Assembly: GCA_027924645.1 (NCBI GenBank)
Contig: BSBN01000494.1
Coordinates: 568,001-632,000 of the forward strand
Direction: 5' to 3'
DNA from: Cunninghamia lanceolata
Taxonomy: Eukaryota; Streptophyta; Pinopsida; Cupressales; Cupressaceae
DNA length: 64,000 bases
The notes below the pieces were generated by a model that had not been told where the DNA came from, did no database searches, and saw only the letters and a program-made list of their open reading frames with translations. The translations under genes and the position numbers were made by a program. How positions within the stretch are numbered: the first letter of the stretch is position 1; the number at the start of each line of letters is the position of its first letter. Shown one piece after another: positions 23,041-33,934 of this stretch.

Positions 23041-24610
23041 CCAAGTACAGTCTCATTGTCCTTCAAATCAAGTACATAAAAGTCATCGCAAAAGTGTATA
23101 CTCACCAAACATAATACTGAGCTTGCTCACTTTCTTCTTGCAAAGGATAGTGAGTCCACCTGCTATAGTCACATCAAAGCCCTCAAAGACATCACAATGC
23201 AAACCTCTTTTATTCACTAAACCCACCTCAATGTAGTTATGTGTAGCTCCACTATCGAGAAGTGCCAAAACCTTGCAACCAAACAATGTGCCCTCAAAGA
23301 TGAATGGATTATACATTGAACCTCCTAAAAGATAAGCAATTCTAGAACCCTTGTTACCTTCACTCACCAAATTAAGTGTTGGCTAACCATGTACATTGTC
23401 TGAAGTAGAATCATCGTCTACCTTATCAATTACCTATATGTAGTGCACCTTGCATTTGCCAAGACACCTATGACCAATCTCCCAAGGTTGTTTACAAGTA
23501 TAGCACAACTTCTTCCTACGGAGTTCATTTCTCTCCTCATAATCCATCTTAGAAGTACCTTCATCTTTCTTTAGAGTGGGCTACTCACAAGATTTCTAAT
23601 TTGTATTCTCCTCTTTGAAATTCTTCTTTTGAGGTGTGAATGTGGGAGTGGTGTTTAAATCAAATGCAAGCTCAATGGCCTCTTCCAGTGTAGCGGGTTT
23701 ATGAACTTTGACCAAACCCTTAATCTTGTCATTAAATCCCTCAACAAACAACATAGTGATCCTCCTATCAGTCATGTTAGGAACCATTACCGCAATCTTC
23801 TGAAACTCGTTGACATATGAGTCTAATCTACCACTCTGTCTCAACTGTGCAAGCTCACAATAGTAGACCTCAACATCCTTGCAATCAAACCTGGTAATGA
23901 GTTTATTAACAAACTCATCATATGAAGTGAAACAAGTCCATGGTGCCACCAATTATACACCAATCCCTCCAAATGCATAGTAGCAAAATGTATAGCCTTT
24001 TCCTCACTCATGGGCTTGAGTGTAAGAAAAATATCCAACTTGTTCACCCATTCTCTAGCACTTATTTTGTCACTGCAATCAAAATTAGGGAGAGGAATCT
24101 TATTCAATGCATCCTTATACTCCTTAGGTTGAGTAGGTTGTGTTCTTCTTTGTCTTTATCGTTTAACTCTACCTTTTTTTCGTTCCCATTTCTGGCTCAT
24201 GCAATTGTTGACGCTGATTTGATTCCTTACATGCTCATGAAGTGAATCATACTCATCAACCAATGATATCAAGTCCTCACCAAATGGGGTTTCCTCTTCC
24301 TCAACTGTGGCTCCTCAACTACCTCTTCTTCTCTAGGAAGAAAAGTAGGCTACATAGGTCTATCAACTGTAGGTGTGTGTGTCCTCCTTGCACGAGGTGA
24401 TCCTACTGCACTACCAACACTTGTATTATCTTAATTACCTTGATTAGCTTGATTTTTGTTCACATTATTCATCAAAGCCTGAAACATCCGTGCAATATTC
24501 TCATTTGTATTACACTGTTGTTCTGTCATCTAGCACTGATTATCAATCATTTCTCTTAACATGTTCTCAACATCATCACACTGCGGATTACCTTGCCTCC
24601 TGTCTCCCAT
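23041..24610 (-). pseudogene. Gag and aspartic protease of the non-autonomous element
   Basis: Gag would start at 24610 (MGDRRQGNPQ). The gag core is clear at 24107-23640: ARMWVNKLDIFLTLKP-like text at 24060, WWHHGL at 23960, FVNKLITRFDCKDVEVYYCE, LAQLRQSGRLDSYVNEFQ and VEGFNDKIKGLVKVHKPATL. A knuckle follows at 23520-23460 (CYTCKQPWEIGHRC, as in Tekay/Del-like gags). The retroviral-type protease is at 23320-23230 (VLALLDSGATHNYIEVGLV; the DSGA active site is intact). LGMQWLHSL at about 23055-23025 is the usual post-protease motif. Stops at 24540, 24440 and elsewhere, plus frame changes, break it. The capsid would package RNA; polymerase would have to come from another element. Confidence 0.85.
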
Positions 24611-24688
24611 TATAATTATTCTTCTATGATAATGATGTGGCAATGGATCAATGTAGTAGCTCATAACCCATAGGCTGGTAGGATCCAA

Positions 24689-24700
24689 GCTCTGATACCA
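24689..24700 (-). promoter_or_regulatory. tRNA-Met primer-binding site
   Basis: The minus strand reads TGGTATCAGAGC, a perfect initiator-tRNA-Met primer site, one base inside the 5' LTR. Confidence 0.85.
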
Positions 24701-24701
24701 C

Positions 24702-25243
24702 TGTAAAGAACTCTACTAGTTCTAACTAAAATTTTTCTGAATTTTCCCTTCGTTGTTCTAATTTTCTGATGTAGATTTCTTGTAAACTATTCAATATTTT
24801 CAATACCCACTTTCACAAATGAACTTAGAATGCCAAGAAGATGGAAAGGTTTGAATATCACACCAAACAAACATCAAATAATCAATGATAAACCTTACTC
24901 ACATCAATGGAACATCAAATATGACATACCCAGAATCTCCAATCTTTATTAGTGATTTCAAATGAGTTGATTACAATGGCAAAGTGTTGGATTGTTATAT
25001 CAGTGTTGACTAATTTTTGGATCAGTCATCATACAATGTGAATTGGGAACAAATATGAGCATGAAACAATAGACCAACGATGTACAATTATGGCCAATCT
25101 AATGTAGAATGAAAGTATGCATGTAGATGACCTTCAAACCCTATTGTACCTTCACAAATGACTGTTGTCCCAACTGATATGACTACTATACCTAATTATG
25201 ATTGCCCAAATTTGCAAAGTATGCCTCAAATATGCTAAAATAG
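24702..25243 (-). repeat. Truncated 5' LTR of the gag-protease element
   Basis: This matches 19785-20330 with scattered substitutions. Similarity stops at about 25243 (ATATGCTAAAATAG), where Gypsy pol sequence on the other strand starts; about 1.36 kb of the LTR is missing. Confidence 0.8.
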
Positions 25244-27448
25244 GAAATAGGAGTATAAAGTCTCGCCATCAAAGCTGGAAGTTTCTAAGGTTGCTTCAAT
25301 TTCTACTCCTACGACACCTAAAACTTCTTTGAAAAGTAATGATGATAATACTTATTCTTACACTACTGAATATGAGACCTATGGGATGCTTCCTTCCTCT
25401 TCGGAAATGACATCTATTTATGGTCTAGGTTTTCAAATCCTCTATGAATGTGGATACAATGGTAATGGTTGTGGTATAAAGGAACAAGGTATTAAAGTCC
25501 CTTTGGAGGCTAATTTGCATTACTCTTCATTTGGACTTGGATATCATCCTTTATAGCCCACTAAAGCCATTCATCATCCTAATCTAAATGTCAACACAAT
25601 CTATTCATCTACACTTAAATGGGTATATCCAGAATTAATTGATACAAATTGTGATTTTAAAGATATTCCTCTAGATATTTTTTCAATAGATAAGCTTTGG
25701 CTGAATTCTTAGGAGGTTATGATCACTTTCCTCGTTACCATCATGATTGTGGCCTTCCTTATTGTTTAAATGTGGAAGCATACTTTGGGAAAGACACTTG
25801 TTTATATAATGGTACCTTGGCATCTCATGAGTCACCTATAGAATCCCTTCATCCTCTTGATATTCAAGACCACAGTACTCTCCTTAATGGGAAACTATCG
25901 ATGTTTTGATGGATAAAGATGACCCTAAAAGAGTCATCCCTATTGGAAATTGTCTAAATACTGAATATAAAAAAAGAACTTACATCTCTCTTACATGAAT
26001 ATCCTAATCTCTTTGCTTGGACATACTCTGATATGCCTGACATTGATCCTAAGGTGGTAACACATAATATTGTCATTCATCCTGATGCTAAACCAGTAAA
26101 ACGGAAGATACGTAAGATGAATCCTAAGGTTGCATTGTTGGTCAAAGCTAAGATAAAGAAGCTTCTACAAGCAAGCTTTATCCGCCCTATTGCCTACTCT
26201 CCTTGGATCTCAAATATAGTGGTTGTCGCTAAATCCAAAAACTATATTCGAATATGTAATGATTTTTGAGATTTGAATAAAGCATCTTCGAAGGATGACT
26301 TTCCTCTTCCTAATATAGATATGATTGTTGATTCTACTATTGGCCATGTGTTACTTTCCTTTATGGATGGTTTCTCTGGTTATAATCAAATATTCATCAA
26401 TCCTCAAAGTCAATATAAAACAAATTTTATAACTCCTTGGGCAACATTTTGTTGGGTTGTCATGTTGTTTGGATTAAAGAATGCTGGTGCAACTTATCAA
26501 CATGCTATGACATTTATTTTTCATGATTTTATGCATAACATCTTAGAGGATTATGTCAATGATATTCTGACCAAATCTATTTTGCACTAAGATCACATCA
26601 AAATTCTCCATCAAATCTTTAAACATATACATAAATACAACATGCGCTTAAATCCTTGTAAATGTGTCTTTGGTATTGGTAGCGGTAAGATATTGGGATT
26701 CATTGTTTCGCATCGTGGTATTGAGGTGGATAAGAAAAGATTGATGCCATTGTCAACATGCCACCTCCAAAAAATGTTTCACAACTTCGTAGTTTACAAG
26801 GGAAGATTCAAGCCATTCATCGATTTGTTTAACAACTCGCAGATCAGAATCACCCTTTTACACAACTACTCAAGAAAAAATCTAACTTTAAATGGGATAG
26901 TGATTGTCATAACACTTTTGATGATCTCAAAAGTTATCTAGCTAATCCTCCCATATTACAACCTGCTATCTCTAGAAGACCATTTATTATTTACACATCA
27001 GCATCTCCTAATGCTCTCACTGATTTGTTAGCACAACATGATGACGATGGCAAAGAATGTGTTGTGTATTATATCAGCCAAACTTTGCTAGATTATGAAA
27101 TTTGATACACTACGATAGAAAGGCAATGCTTAGCTCTCATGTTTGCAACACAAAAATTGAGACATTATCTCTTAAATGTTGAAGTTAATGTAATTGTAAA
27201 ATTTGATCCATTAAAGCATCTCTTTGCTAAAATGGATATTTCAGGATGCTTAGCAAAGTGGGTTATGTTGTTAATGGAATTTGACCTTAAGTTTGTCTCT
27301 TAAAAGGCAATTAAAGGACAAGTGTTGATCGACCACTTGGTGGAAGCTTCTTCGCCATTTGCTATTCCGAATCAAGAATCTTTCCCTGACGATCAAATCC
27401 TTTCCTTGGGTATTGATGACAAGTGAAAGCTATTCTTCTATGGTTCTA
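25244..27448 (+). pseudogene. Ty3/Gypsy pol fragment (G-patch-like, RT, RNase H)
   Basis: This decayed plus-strand Gypsy polyprotein has stops in every long frame. In order: a G-patch-like segment (YGLGFQILYECGYNGNGCGI then GLGYHPL, 25420-25550); the start of RT (MNPKVALLVKAKIKKLLQAS, 26122; FIRPIAYSPWISNIVVVAKS); DDFPLPNIDMIVDSTIGH and FMDGFSGYNQI at 26295-26390; EDYVNDILTKS at 26545 (YVND instead of YVDD); then RNase H (CVVYYISQTLLDYE, 27057; ERQCLALMFATQKLRHYLL; FDPLKHLFAK). It stops abruptly inside the start of a second, archaeal-type RNase H (KLFFYGSR, 27428-27450) and passes straight into Copia sequence. The domain order matches the Tat-like element at 31.4-47.2 kb, so it is probably the same lineage. 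Confidence 0.85.
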
Positions 27449-29213
27449 GATGATCACCTGTTAGTTCCCAAACACCTATAATTCTTGAACCTAAGGCTGA
27501 GGAACTTGATGAAGAAGCTCAAGAAGAGGTTTTGTTTCCATTGGATGAATTTCCCCCTCTCTCACCACCTCCATCCTCATCTACTGTACAAAAAAAGATT
27601 CATAAGTAGTATCAAGCCACTGTGAAGGATGCTAAAGACGATGCAGTTGTAGACACATCTTTTAGTGGACCTAAGACTTGTCGCAAGTATTGTGAAGAAG
27701 TAAACATGGCCCTTATGTGTACAGTTATGCAAAGTTTAGAACCTGAAACAATGCAACAAGCTCTTGAGTCACCACCTTGGAAAGATGCTATGGATGCTGA
27801 ATATCAGGCACTTCTAAGGAATAATACATGTGAACTTGTTGATCTTCCACCAAGGAAGAAGGCTATTGGTTACAAATGGGTTTTTCGAATCAAATATAAG
27901 GCAGACGGTAGCATTGACAAGTATAAGGTCTGACTTGTGACTAAGGGATATGCATAAAAGGAAGGCATTGATTATGATGAGACTTTTGCACCTACAACAA
28001 AGATCAAGACTATTTGTATGGTATTGGCTATGGCAGCACAGTTTGGGTGGAAAGTTCACTAGATGGATGTCAAGAGTGCCTTCCTTAATGGGGATCTCAT
28101 GGAAAAAGTCTACATGACTCAACCAGAGGGATACACTGCACCTGAGAAGCAACACAAAGTATGCAGACTCATCAAATCCCTCTATGGTCTTAAACAGGCC
28201 CCTTGAGCCTAGTTCATAAAGATCGATGAGCATCTCCTTAATCATGGATTCACTAGGAATCCATATGATCCCAATCCCTACCTCAAAGAGAAAGGGGGGA
28301 GATTGTCATTTTGATTGTTTATGTTGATGATCTGGTCATCAAAAGGAGTTCTCCACAGATGATTGATTCAACAAAGAATGATCTCAAATAATCCTTTGAC
28401 ACGATAGATCTCGGGCTCCTGCATTATTGTCTTGTACTTGAAGTGTGGCAAAAGAAGAATTAAATTTATGTTTCTCAGATAAAGTATGCCAATACACTGC
28501 TCAATAAGTTCAACATGGAAGATTACAAACTGATGTTGACTCCCATGGAGACAAATTTGCAACTTTCCCGCCATGATCCTTCTCCTTATGTGAATGCTAC
28601 TCTTTATCGATAGTTGATTGGGAGTCTCATCTACCTGACATATACCAGGCCAGATATCAACTATGTTGTTAACTATCTTTCTAGGTTTATGCAGGAACCT
28701 AAGGTTGTTCATTGGAAGGCAACAAAGAGGGTTTTGAGATACATCCGTGGTACAATGGCATATGGCTTGGAATACAAGCAGAATGTAGGCTTCAGTTTCT
28801 TTTTTGGATCTAGTTTGATTTCTTGGGGGAGAAAAAAGAAAATCACTGTTGCTCGCTCTTCCACAGAGGTAGACTATCACGCCGCATGGGGGGCTGTCTA
28901 TGAGGCGATATGGTTATGTCACATTTTGATAGGTATAGGTGTTCTTGATACAGGTCCTACCACTTTGTTTTACAACAATTAGATTGTGTTGAATGTTGTT
29001 CACAATCTAGTTTTTCATGAGTGTACCAAGCATATTGAGGTTCAGTGCCATTATATCTATGAGCATGTTCAAGAATAGAGTATACAACTCCAGTTTTGTC
29101 TGACTCAAGAGTAGTGTGCCGACATATTTACAAAATCACTTGTAGCTGTGAAGTTCAAAGCTTTTCAGACTTTCATGCTTTGGTCTCTTGGGCATATGAT
29201 GTAATAAGGGGGG
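27449..29213 (+). pseudogene. Ty1/Copia pol fragment (RT-RNase H), copy 1
   Basis: This starts in the linker before Copia RT (ILEPKAEELDEEAQEEV), directly fused to a Gypsy RNase H. RT motifs: LESPPWKDAMDAEYQALLRN (27763), YKWVFRIKYKADGSIDKYK (27871), [18 protein letters not shown] (28063), YGLKQAP (28183). RNase H: YLSRFMQEPKVVHWKATKRV (28673), SSTEVDYHA (28858) and ADIFTKSLV (29118). Several stops sit where the family has Gln, Arg or Trp (H*MDVKSAF, YA*KEGI, K*YQAT), and most are shared with copy 2, so they predate the duplication. Gag and integrase are absent. PPT and LTR follow at 29200-29214. Confidence 0.85.
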
Positions 29214-29858
29214 TGTTAGATTTATTATATTACATCATTGTATTATGTTAATAATATGTCTTATTACGTCGAGAGGCGTTTTACACTCACAGCAAGGGCT
29301 GAAAGATTCAGATTCTCGTAAATAATTAAGATTCAGATTCCATGTAAATAAAATTCATAAAATGTGTAAATAAATAAATTAGTGGAAGCCAAATGGATAG
29401 AAAAATAGAAAAACTTGGCCGGTTATGGAGTGAAATCTTTATCATGTTTAACAAAAAATAAATAAATTCATGGAAGCCAAATGGATAGAAAAATAGAAAA
29501 ACTTGGGCAGTTATGGAATGAAATCTTTACTACATTTGAAGAATATGAAAAGTCTTGCAACATAGTCTCTTTAAATTAACTCATGTGAGCATATCAAATA
29601 TTCTAACTGCAAGTAATTTATAAATGCCAACAAATTGGAAGATATCTCTCGGCGTACTGTAGACATATTTTTTTAAATATAAATATACTAGTATTATTAA
29701 CATTACCAACTTATAACTGTCTTTGATAGTTATAGTTACTTGGTTGGGTATGATCGACTAAGTGGTTATTCTAACCACTCATACTTGTATATATTTGCTT
29801 CTCATATATTAATATATTTTCTCATTGCTCTCATTATTTTATCAATTCTATGGTGCAG
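29214..29858 (+). repeat. Copia 3' LTR (copy 1) running into PAO intron end
   Basis: The purine tract AAGGGGGG ends at 29213 and the LTR begins TGTTAGATTT. Where it ends is unclear: sequence shared with copy 2 runs without a break to a plausible intron acceptor (TATGGTGCAG, 29858). In copy 1 the LTR is interrupted by about 430 extra bases at 29263-29690. Confidence 0.6.
29263..29690. repeat. Extra segment with two tandem ~88-bp units
   Basis: Absent from copy 2. It contains two near-identical units starting TGGAAGCCAAATGGATAG (29382 and 29471). I see no coding motif. Confidence 0.6.
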
Positions 29859-30190
29859 ATACAATATTCCAACGAAACCTTTGGAGATGGCCATCGACTT
29901 CTTCTACGAATATAAAATTGGAGGTTGTTATCTAACATCATTTATATATATTGTATTCCAACGTTAACTATAAAATAAATATAGATGTGGTGGGCTTTTT
30001 GCATGCAGAATCTCTGCGTGTAATGAGCTTAAAGAATGTGGAGCCAATGGCAACATTTGAAGATTTTGGCGATGATAATTACTTTGTAGCCGACAACCAT
30101 AGATATGAACATGTTGTGCACAGATTGGCCCAAGAATTGCTCAAGTCTAACAATGGAAACATTACTGACAAGCGCCTCAAACTCAACAAG
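29859..30190 (+). pseudogene. Polyamine oxidase exons 3-4, copy 1 (pseudogene)
   Basis: These are two internal exons of a flavin-dependent polyamine oxidase, the enzyme that oxidises spermidine/spermine and releases hydrogen peroxide. Exon 3 (29859-29923) reads IPTKPLEMAIDFFYEYKIG; about 53 bases present in copy 2 are deleted near its start, shifting the frame. After an intron with a GT donor (29924) and AG acceptor (30008), exon 4 (30009-30190) reads SLKNVEPMATFEDFGDDNYF, then VADNHRYEHVVHRLAQELL, and ends LKLNK with a donor at 30191. This follows plant apoplastic PAO (SLQNVEPLATFxDFGDDxYFVAD). Exon 4 joins in phase 0 to the VVRKIEY exon at 56288. A Copia element lies upstream and a LINE in the next intron. 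Confidence 0.85.
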
Positions 30191-30316
30191 GTTACTTCTC
30201 TCTAAAAATCTTCTCCTTACAAGGTTAAAAAAATATTTTTATAAAATCATGCTTTTCAAATTGTTTTTACAACTTTAAAAAATCTCAAAAGTTTTACTAT
30301 TTAAAAAAAATTTAAT
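30191..30316 (+). other. PAO intron 4, 5' part (copy 1)
   Basis: AT-rich intron sequence between the exon 4 donor and the truncated LINE; matched by 53777-53900 in copy 2. Confidence 0.6.
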
Positions 30317-30573
30317 GCTGCCCCTTTGCTCTTGCTCTTTATGCTTTAGCTGCAGAGGGCTTTTGGCTACTTGTTAGCTCAAGCAATTTCTCAATCCCGT
30401 GTTAAGGAAATTTCCCTTCCCAATTCTACTCAGTAGCTAGTGAATGGCAATTTTGCTAATGACTCCTTCCTCACTCTCATTGAGGTTGAGGAAAACATCA
30501 AACAGGCCCTTCAATGCCTGGATATTTTTTGCTAGGCCTCTGGTTCAAGCATTTAGTGACATAAAACTATGTT
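30316..30573 (+). pseudogene. LINE RT fragment, copy 1
   Basis: This starts at CPFALALYALAAEGF (the GCPLSP region of LINE RT), passes the palm motif (NGNFANDSFLTLIEVEENIK, with FAND for FADD) and IFC*ASGSSI, and stops at 30573 where unrelated minus-strand sequence begins. The same LINE continues complete to its 3' end in copy 2. Confidence 0.8.
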
Positions 30574-31418
30574 ATCCTTTTTGATGTTTTGCAACTCCGT
30601 GATCAATTCTTTTCTCTTATCAGAAAGAAGGGTATACAATTTCATGGCTGAGCAATATATAACAATCCATCAAAAGTGATTTTCTCCACCCATTGCTCAG
30701 TGGCTTTAGCTACGACTTGATACCTCTTAATTTGTTGCAAAATATTGGGGTCAATACCATCCATAGTTATATTAGGCATTGCATCTAAAGACTGAGCAAT
30801 AATTTTTAAAATGGATTGAATAGATGAGGTCAAAGTATTCACTTGAGCTTGCAATTTAGCTTTCTCTTGTTGCTTAGCTTTGATCCTTTTTTATAGTGCA
30901 CTTATAGAGAATTAGGCATGATAAATATCACCTTCAACAATTAAGGGACCCATATAATTCTACTCATATTGAAATCTTCTTCAGTAACCTCATCTTCATT
31001 CTTTTCACTAATTGGGTCTATAATCTCCAAGGTATGGTGTCCAGTAGAGGGATCTACAACCATTCTTGACATCCTCTTAGCCCTCTTGGGCTTAGGTATA
31101 TCTTGCAGCAACTTGGCTATAGTATCTATGTTTGTATCAACCATTGGAGTGTATCTTCTCTTCTTCTCCACTACTTTCTTTAGCCATGAAGGCAATGGTG
31201 ATGCAGAAGTACTAGCATTAGCGCCCAAAAAAACATTATCTGGTTGACTAGGGTGATTAGGAGTAGAAGTTCCACCCAACATAGGAGAATTTGGATTATT
31301 GAACAAACAAAGAAAGATATTATCCTCACCAATTTGATTAAAAATCAAAGAGTCAGTATCAGGCATAGGGGAGTTAGGAGATGCCACATGTTTGAATTGT
31401 AACTGTTGTAGGGCATTC
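30574..31418 (-). pseudogene. Gypsy additional ORF, C-terminal part
   Basis: I do not recognise this protein. Minus-strand frames from 31418: MNALQQLQFKHVASPNSP, a Pro/Ser/Asn-rich segment, SWLKKVVEKKRRYTPMVD, a basic stretch KPKRAKRMSRMVVDP and the acidic EKNEDEVTEEDFNMSRII; after a stop and frameshift, a coiled-coil-like part (VNTLTSSIQSILKIIAQSLD; WVEKITFDGLLYIA), and in another frame LLSDKRKELITELQNIKK up to the cut at 30574. Across the Tat-like insertion it joins in frame to 47211-49090: after removing the element and one target copy, TRVGTKKK continues into MNALQQ. The ORF lies downstream of, and on the same strand as, the Gypsy integrase at 50003-50928. Confidence 0.7.
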
Positions 31419-31423
31419 ATTTT

Positions 31424-32436
31424 TGTATACACCTAAAAATGACATGACTCTGCCCAAATAAATATTCTTAATATTTATTTAAGTCAAATTCCTCTATCAA
31501 TAAATAAACAAACAAATTTATTTATTTGATTCATATTCTCCCAACAATTAAATAAAATCAATTTATTTAATTAAATTCTTAAATTCTTCTAATTCCACCA
31601 ACAAATTAAATAATACCAATTATTTAATTAGTTCTTCCAAATTCATTCTAAAATAAATAATATCAATTATTTAATTGTTTCCAATAATATCTTCTCTAAA
31701 TTTAAATAAATTAAATATTCATTTAAGTTCTCCATTTCTTCTAAATTGAGTTATCTCTAACTATAATTCAATCCTTGTGCACATGCAATTGAATATTTTA
31801 AATATTTAATTGAGCTAAAATATATTCTCATCCTCATGCAATTTCTATTCTCTTAACTGATTGATCTATTCTTTTAATTGATTTAATCTCTTCAATTAAC
31901 TCATTCTTCTATTTTATTAATTCCTCTCATGCAAAATATAGCAAGACACATGTCTTCTTCTTATTCGCGCACGTTCCTCAACCGTTAATTTTCTCATTCT
32001 TTCTATACCGTTGATCTTCTCTCTCTAGTCTATAAATTGAACCCTGTTCTTCCATTTCATTCATCCAAGCTTTTAGTATTGTTACTCTGCAGGAATTACA
32101 ACGCGCCTTTGGCACCCAAGTCATTCCATTTGCTTGTGATCAACTTATTACCATATCACTACCATTGGTGTGAAGCTCATCTTCATTACAAAGCACTATC
32201 ATAGCTATTCTCCATTGGCAATCTTGGAATAGCAAGGAAGTGCACTCTTTGAGGGTATTATTCATACATGCAAGATCAATTGAGATAAGCAACTAACGAA
32301 AGCTATGAAGTATTGAGGTTTACAAAGGTTTCATCTTTGTTTGTTTGATCTTGATTATTTCCCTTTTTGCTGAGTTTTGGATATTATTGATATTGATATA
32401 TTGATTATTCATATTTACTCCAATTTTCCCTTAACA
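31424..32436 (+). repeat. 5' LTR of the Tat-like element
   Basis: TGTATACACC...CTTAACA. Very AT-rich in 31440-31920 with repeated TTATTTAATT blocks. It aligns over its full length with 46175-47205. Confidence 0.92.
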
Positions 32437-32440
32437 TTTT

Positions 32441-32459
32441 TGGTGCCCACCGTGGGGCC
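32441..32459 (+). promoter_or_regulatory. Primer-binding site
   Basis: TGGTGCCCACCGTGGGGCC begins four bases after the LTR; primer sites very like this (TGGCGCCCACCGTGGGG) are usual in plant Tat and Athila elements. Confidence 0.75.
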
Positions 32460-32520
32460 TAGCCCCAATTTAACCCAAAAACTAAGTTTTTGTGTGTTAG
32501 GAAGCCGTACACAGGAGAAA

Positions 32521-32755
32521 TCTGCGCATTTGACCCATCCTAACATGCATTTGCTGTCTGTTCCGGTGCAACCAATCCTTCGGTGCATACAAGCTCTGTT
32601 TCAGCGCATATAACCTCTGATACGATGCATCTGCTAATTCTGCGCATATACTCTATATTCCTGTGCTTTTGACCTTTGTCTCAGCGCATTTGTACTCCTG
32701 CACTTCTGAGCTCTATTTCTGCACATTCAGTCTCTAAAGCTGCGCATATGATCTA
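32521..32755 (+). repeat. TGCGCAT motif array, leader part 1
   Basis: TGCGCAT or GCGCAT at 32523, 32605, 32641, 32684 and 32741, with weaker copies (GGTGCAT, GATGCAT, TGCACAT) between, spaced roughly 20-45 bases. Confidence 0.65.
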
Positions 32756-33934
32756 GGCAGTGATTTTAGGGTTTTCTTGTGATTTTTGCTAACATTGACA
32801 CCTTTTTGTAGGAATATTCTCTCATCTACTTGCAAGATTAGGGGCTGGTTTAGTCATTCTAGTTGCATTGTTAACACATCATCTTTTTTTTAAAAGATAG
32901 TAATCGAATGTTCATGTAAATTCACATCTAGATCTAACTAGGAAAGAGGTAACTTGAATCTTGTTGCATCAACAACTTGAATCTAGTCCCAATGCTAGGA
33001 GGATAAAATTGAACCATTGCTATCTTGCTTTCAAAGTTAACAACTTGCATGTGTGCCCAAGTAGCTAGCTCATTTAGTCTTTTTCATTTTAATTAGGGGA
33101 AAAGAACCACTATCTTTTGTGCTTTTGGGAATAATACCAGGCCTATGCTCTCCCCTATCTTGGGTGACCAAAATGCCAGACATATCATTTTCACATGTGT
33201 TTAACCTTTAGAGAGGCATGCCCTTGGATATCTGTCCATCCTTGGGGAACAACCTTAAGTGGTAACAAGCTAAAGCCAAGCTCTGCCAAGACACTATAAA
33301 TAAATTATGTTTGGAGTGAAAGCTTCAAACGACGAGTGAAGTTGTGTTATACCGACAACCAACCTCCCCCAAAACCCTCCAAGGTGCAACCCTTTTAGGC
33401 TGGGAGACTCCATAACAAAGAGTAGTGCTGCCGCATGTATAACCACTCAAACGGTTGCACTTACTAGTCATCCTTGTTTTAGTAGACCAAAATCCTTATA
33501 TTGGTTGGCGCAAAAGGTGGGACCTTTGAAGCCACCCCGATTCATGTGGTTCTTAGTAGAGATAACAGAGACAATCCTAAGGTTCGGTGGGGGTACAAGC
33601 CTTGGGAAACTCAGATCTTGGTATGTGTGAGAAGTGTGTGCCATGGAGAGGAGCTGGTGCTACCAAGATCTTGAAGCTATCTACTTTGAATATGCACAGC
33701 TAGGGGATCCGACAAATATTGTCCTTTCCAACCTAGGATTTGTACTTACTTTCTTTTCAAGTCAAAAAGAGTAAAAAAATCACAAAAAAATAAAAAACCA
33801 TGAAAACATTCTTTGTGTTTGTTGTGTCTTCTTGCCATAAAGAAAATTAGATCAAAAAGACCATCTTGCAACCAAAGAAACCAAAAACACCAGAAAATTT
33901 GTCAAAAATTGCAAAAACACTAAAAAAACCAGAG

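Larger units (their letters stand above)
19785..25243 (-). mobile_element. Non-autonomous LTR retrotransposon (gag-protease only)
   Basis: The element lies on the minus strand. Its 3' LTR (19785-21688) and truncated 5' LTR (24702-25243) share about 540 bases of clearly matching sequence, for example GAACTTAGAATGCCAAGAAG at 19904 and 24821. A perfect initiator-tRNA-Met primer site lies next to the 5' LTR, and a purine tract next to the 3' LTR. The internal part is only about 3.0 kb. It carries gag with a CCHC-like knuckle and a DSGA protease, then an unrecognised ORF; there is no reverse transcriptase, RNase H or integrase. The LTR of about 1.9 kb is long relative to the interior. It interrupts a LINE at 19784. 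The right end is cut at 25243, where a plus-strand Gypsy fragment begins, so no target duplication can be read. Confidence 0.8.
27047..30573 (+). repeat. Large direct repeat, copy 1 (pairs with 50929-54159)
   Basis: From ATGGCAAAGAATGTG at 27047 to AACTATGTT at 30573 the sequence matches 50929-54159 throughout: Gypsy RNase H tail, Copia pol, Copia LTR, two PAO exons with their intron, and the start of a LINE RT. Copy 1 has about 430 extra bases (29263-29690) and lacks about 53 bases of a PAO exon. Copy 1 is continuous with Gypsy sequence on its left; copy 2 is continuous with LINE and PAO sequence on its right. That is what a tandem duplication with inserted filler would leave. Confidence 0.85.

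Noticed and set aside
22563..23236. Plus-strand ORFs at 22563-23000 and 23021-23236
   Set aside because: Shadows of the minus-strand region X and protease frames; no motif.
24689..24700. tRNA gene suspected from tRNA-like sequence
   Set aside because: Only the 12-base initiator-tRNA primer complement is present here and at 62499; no tRNA cloverleaf was seen anywhere in the window.
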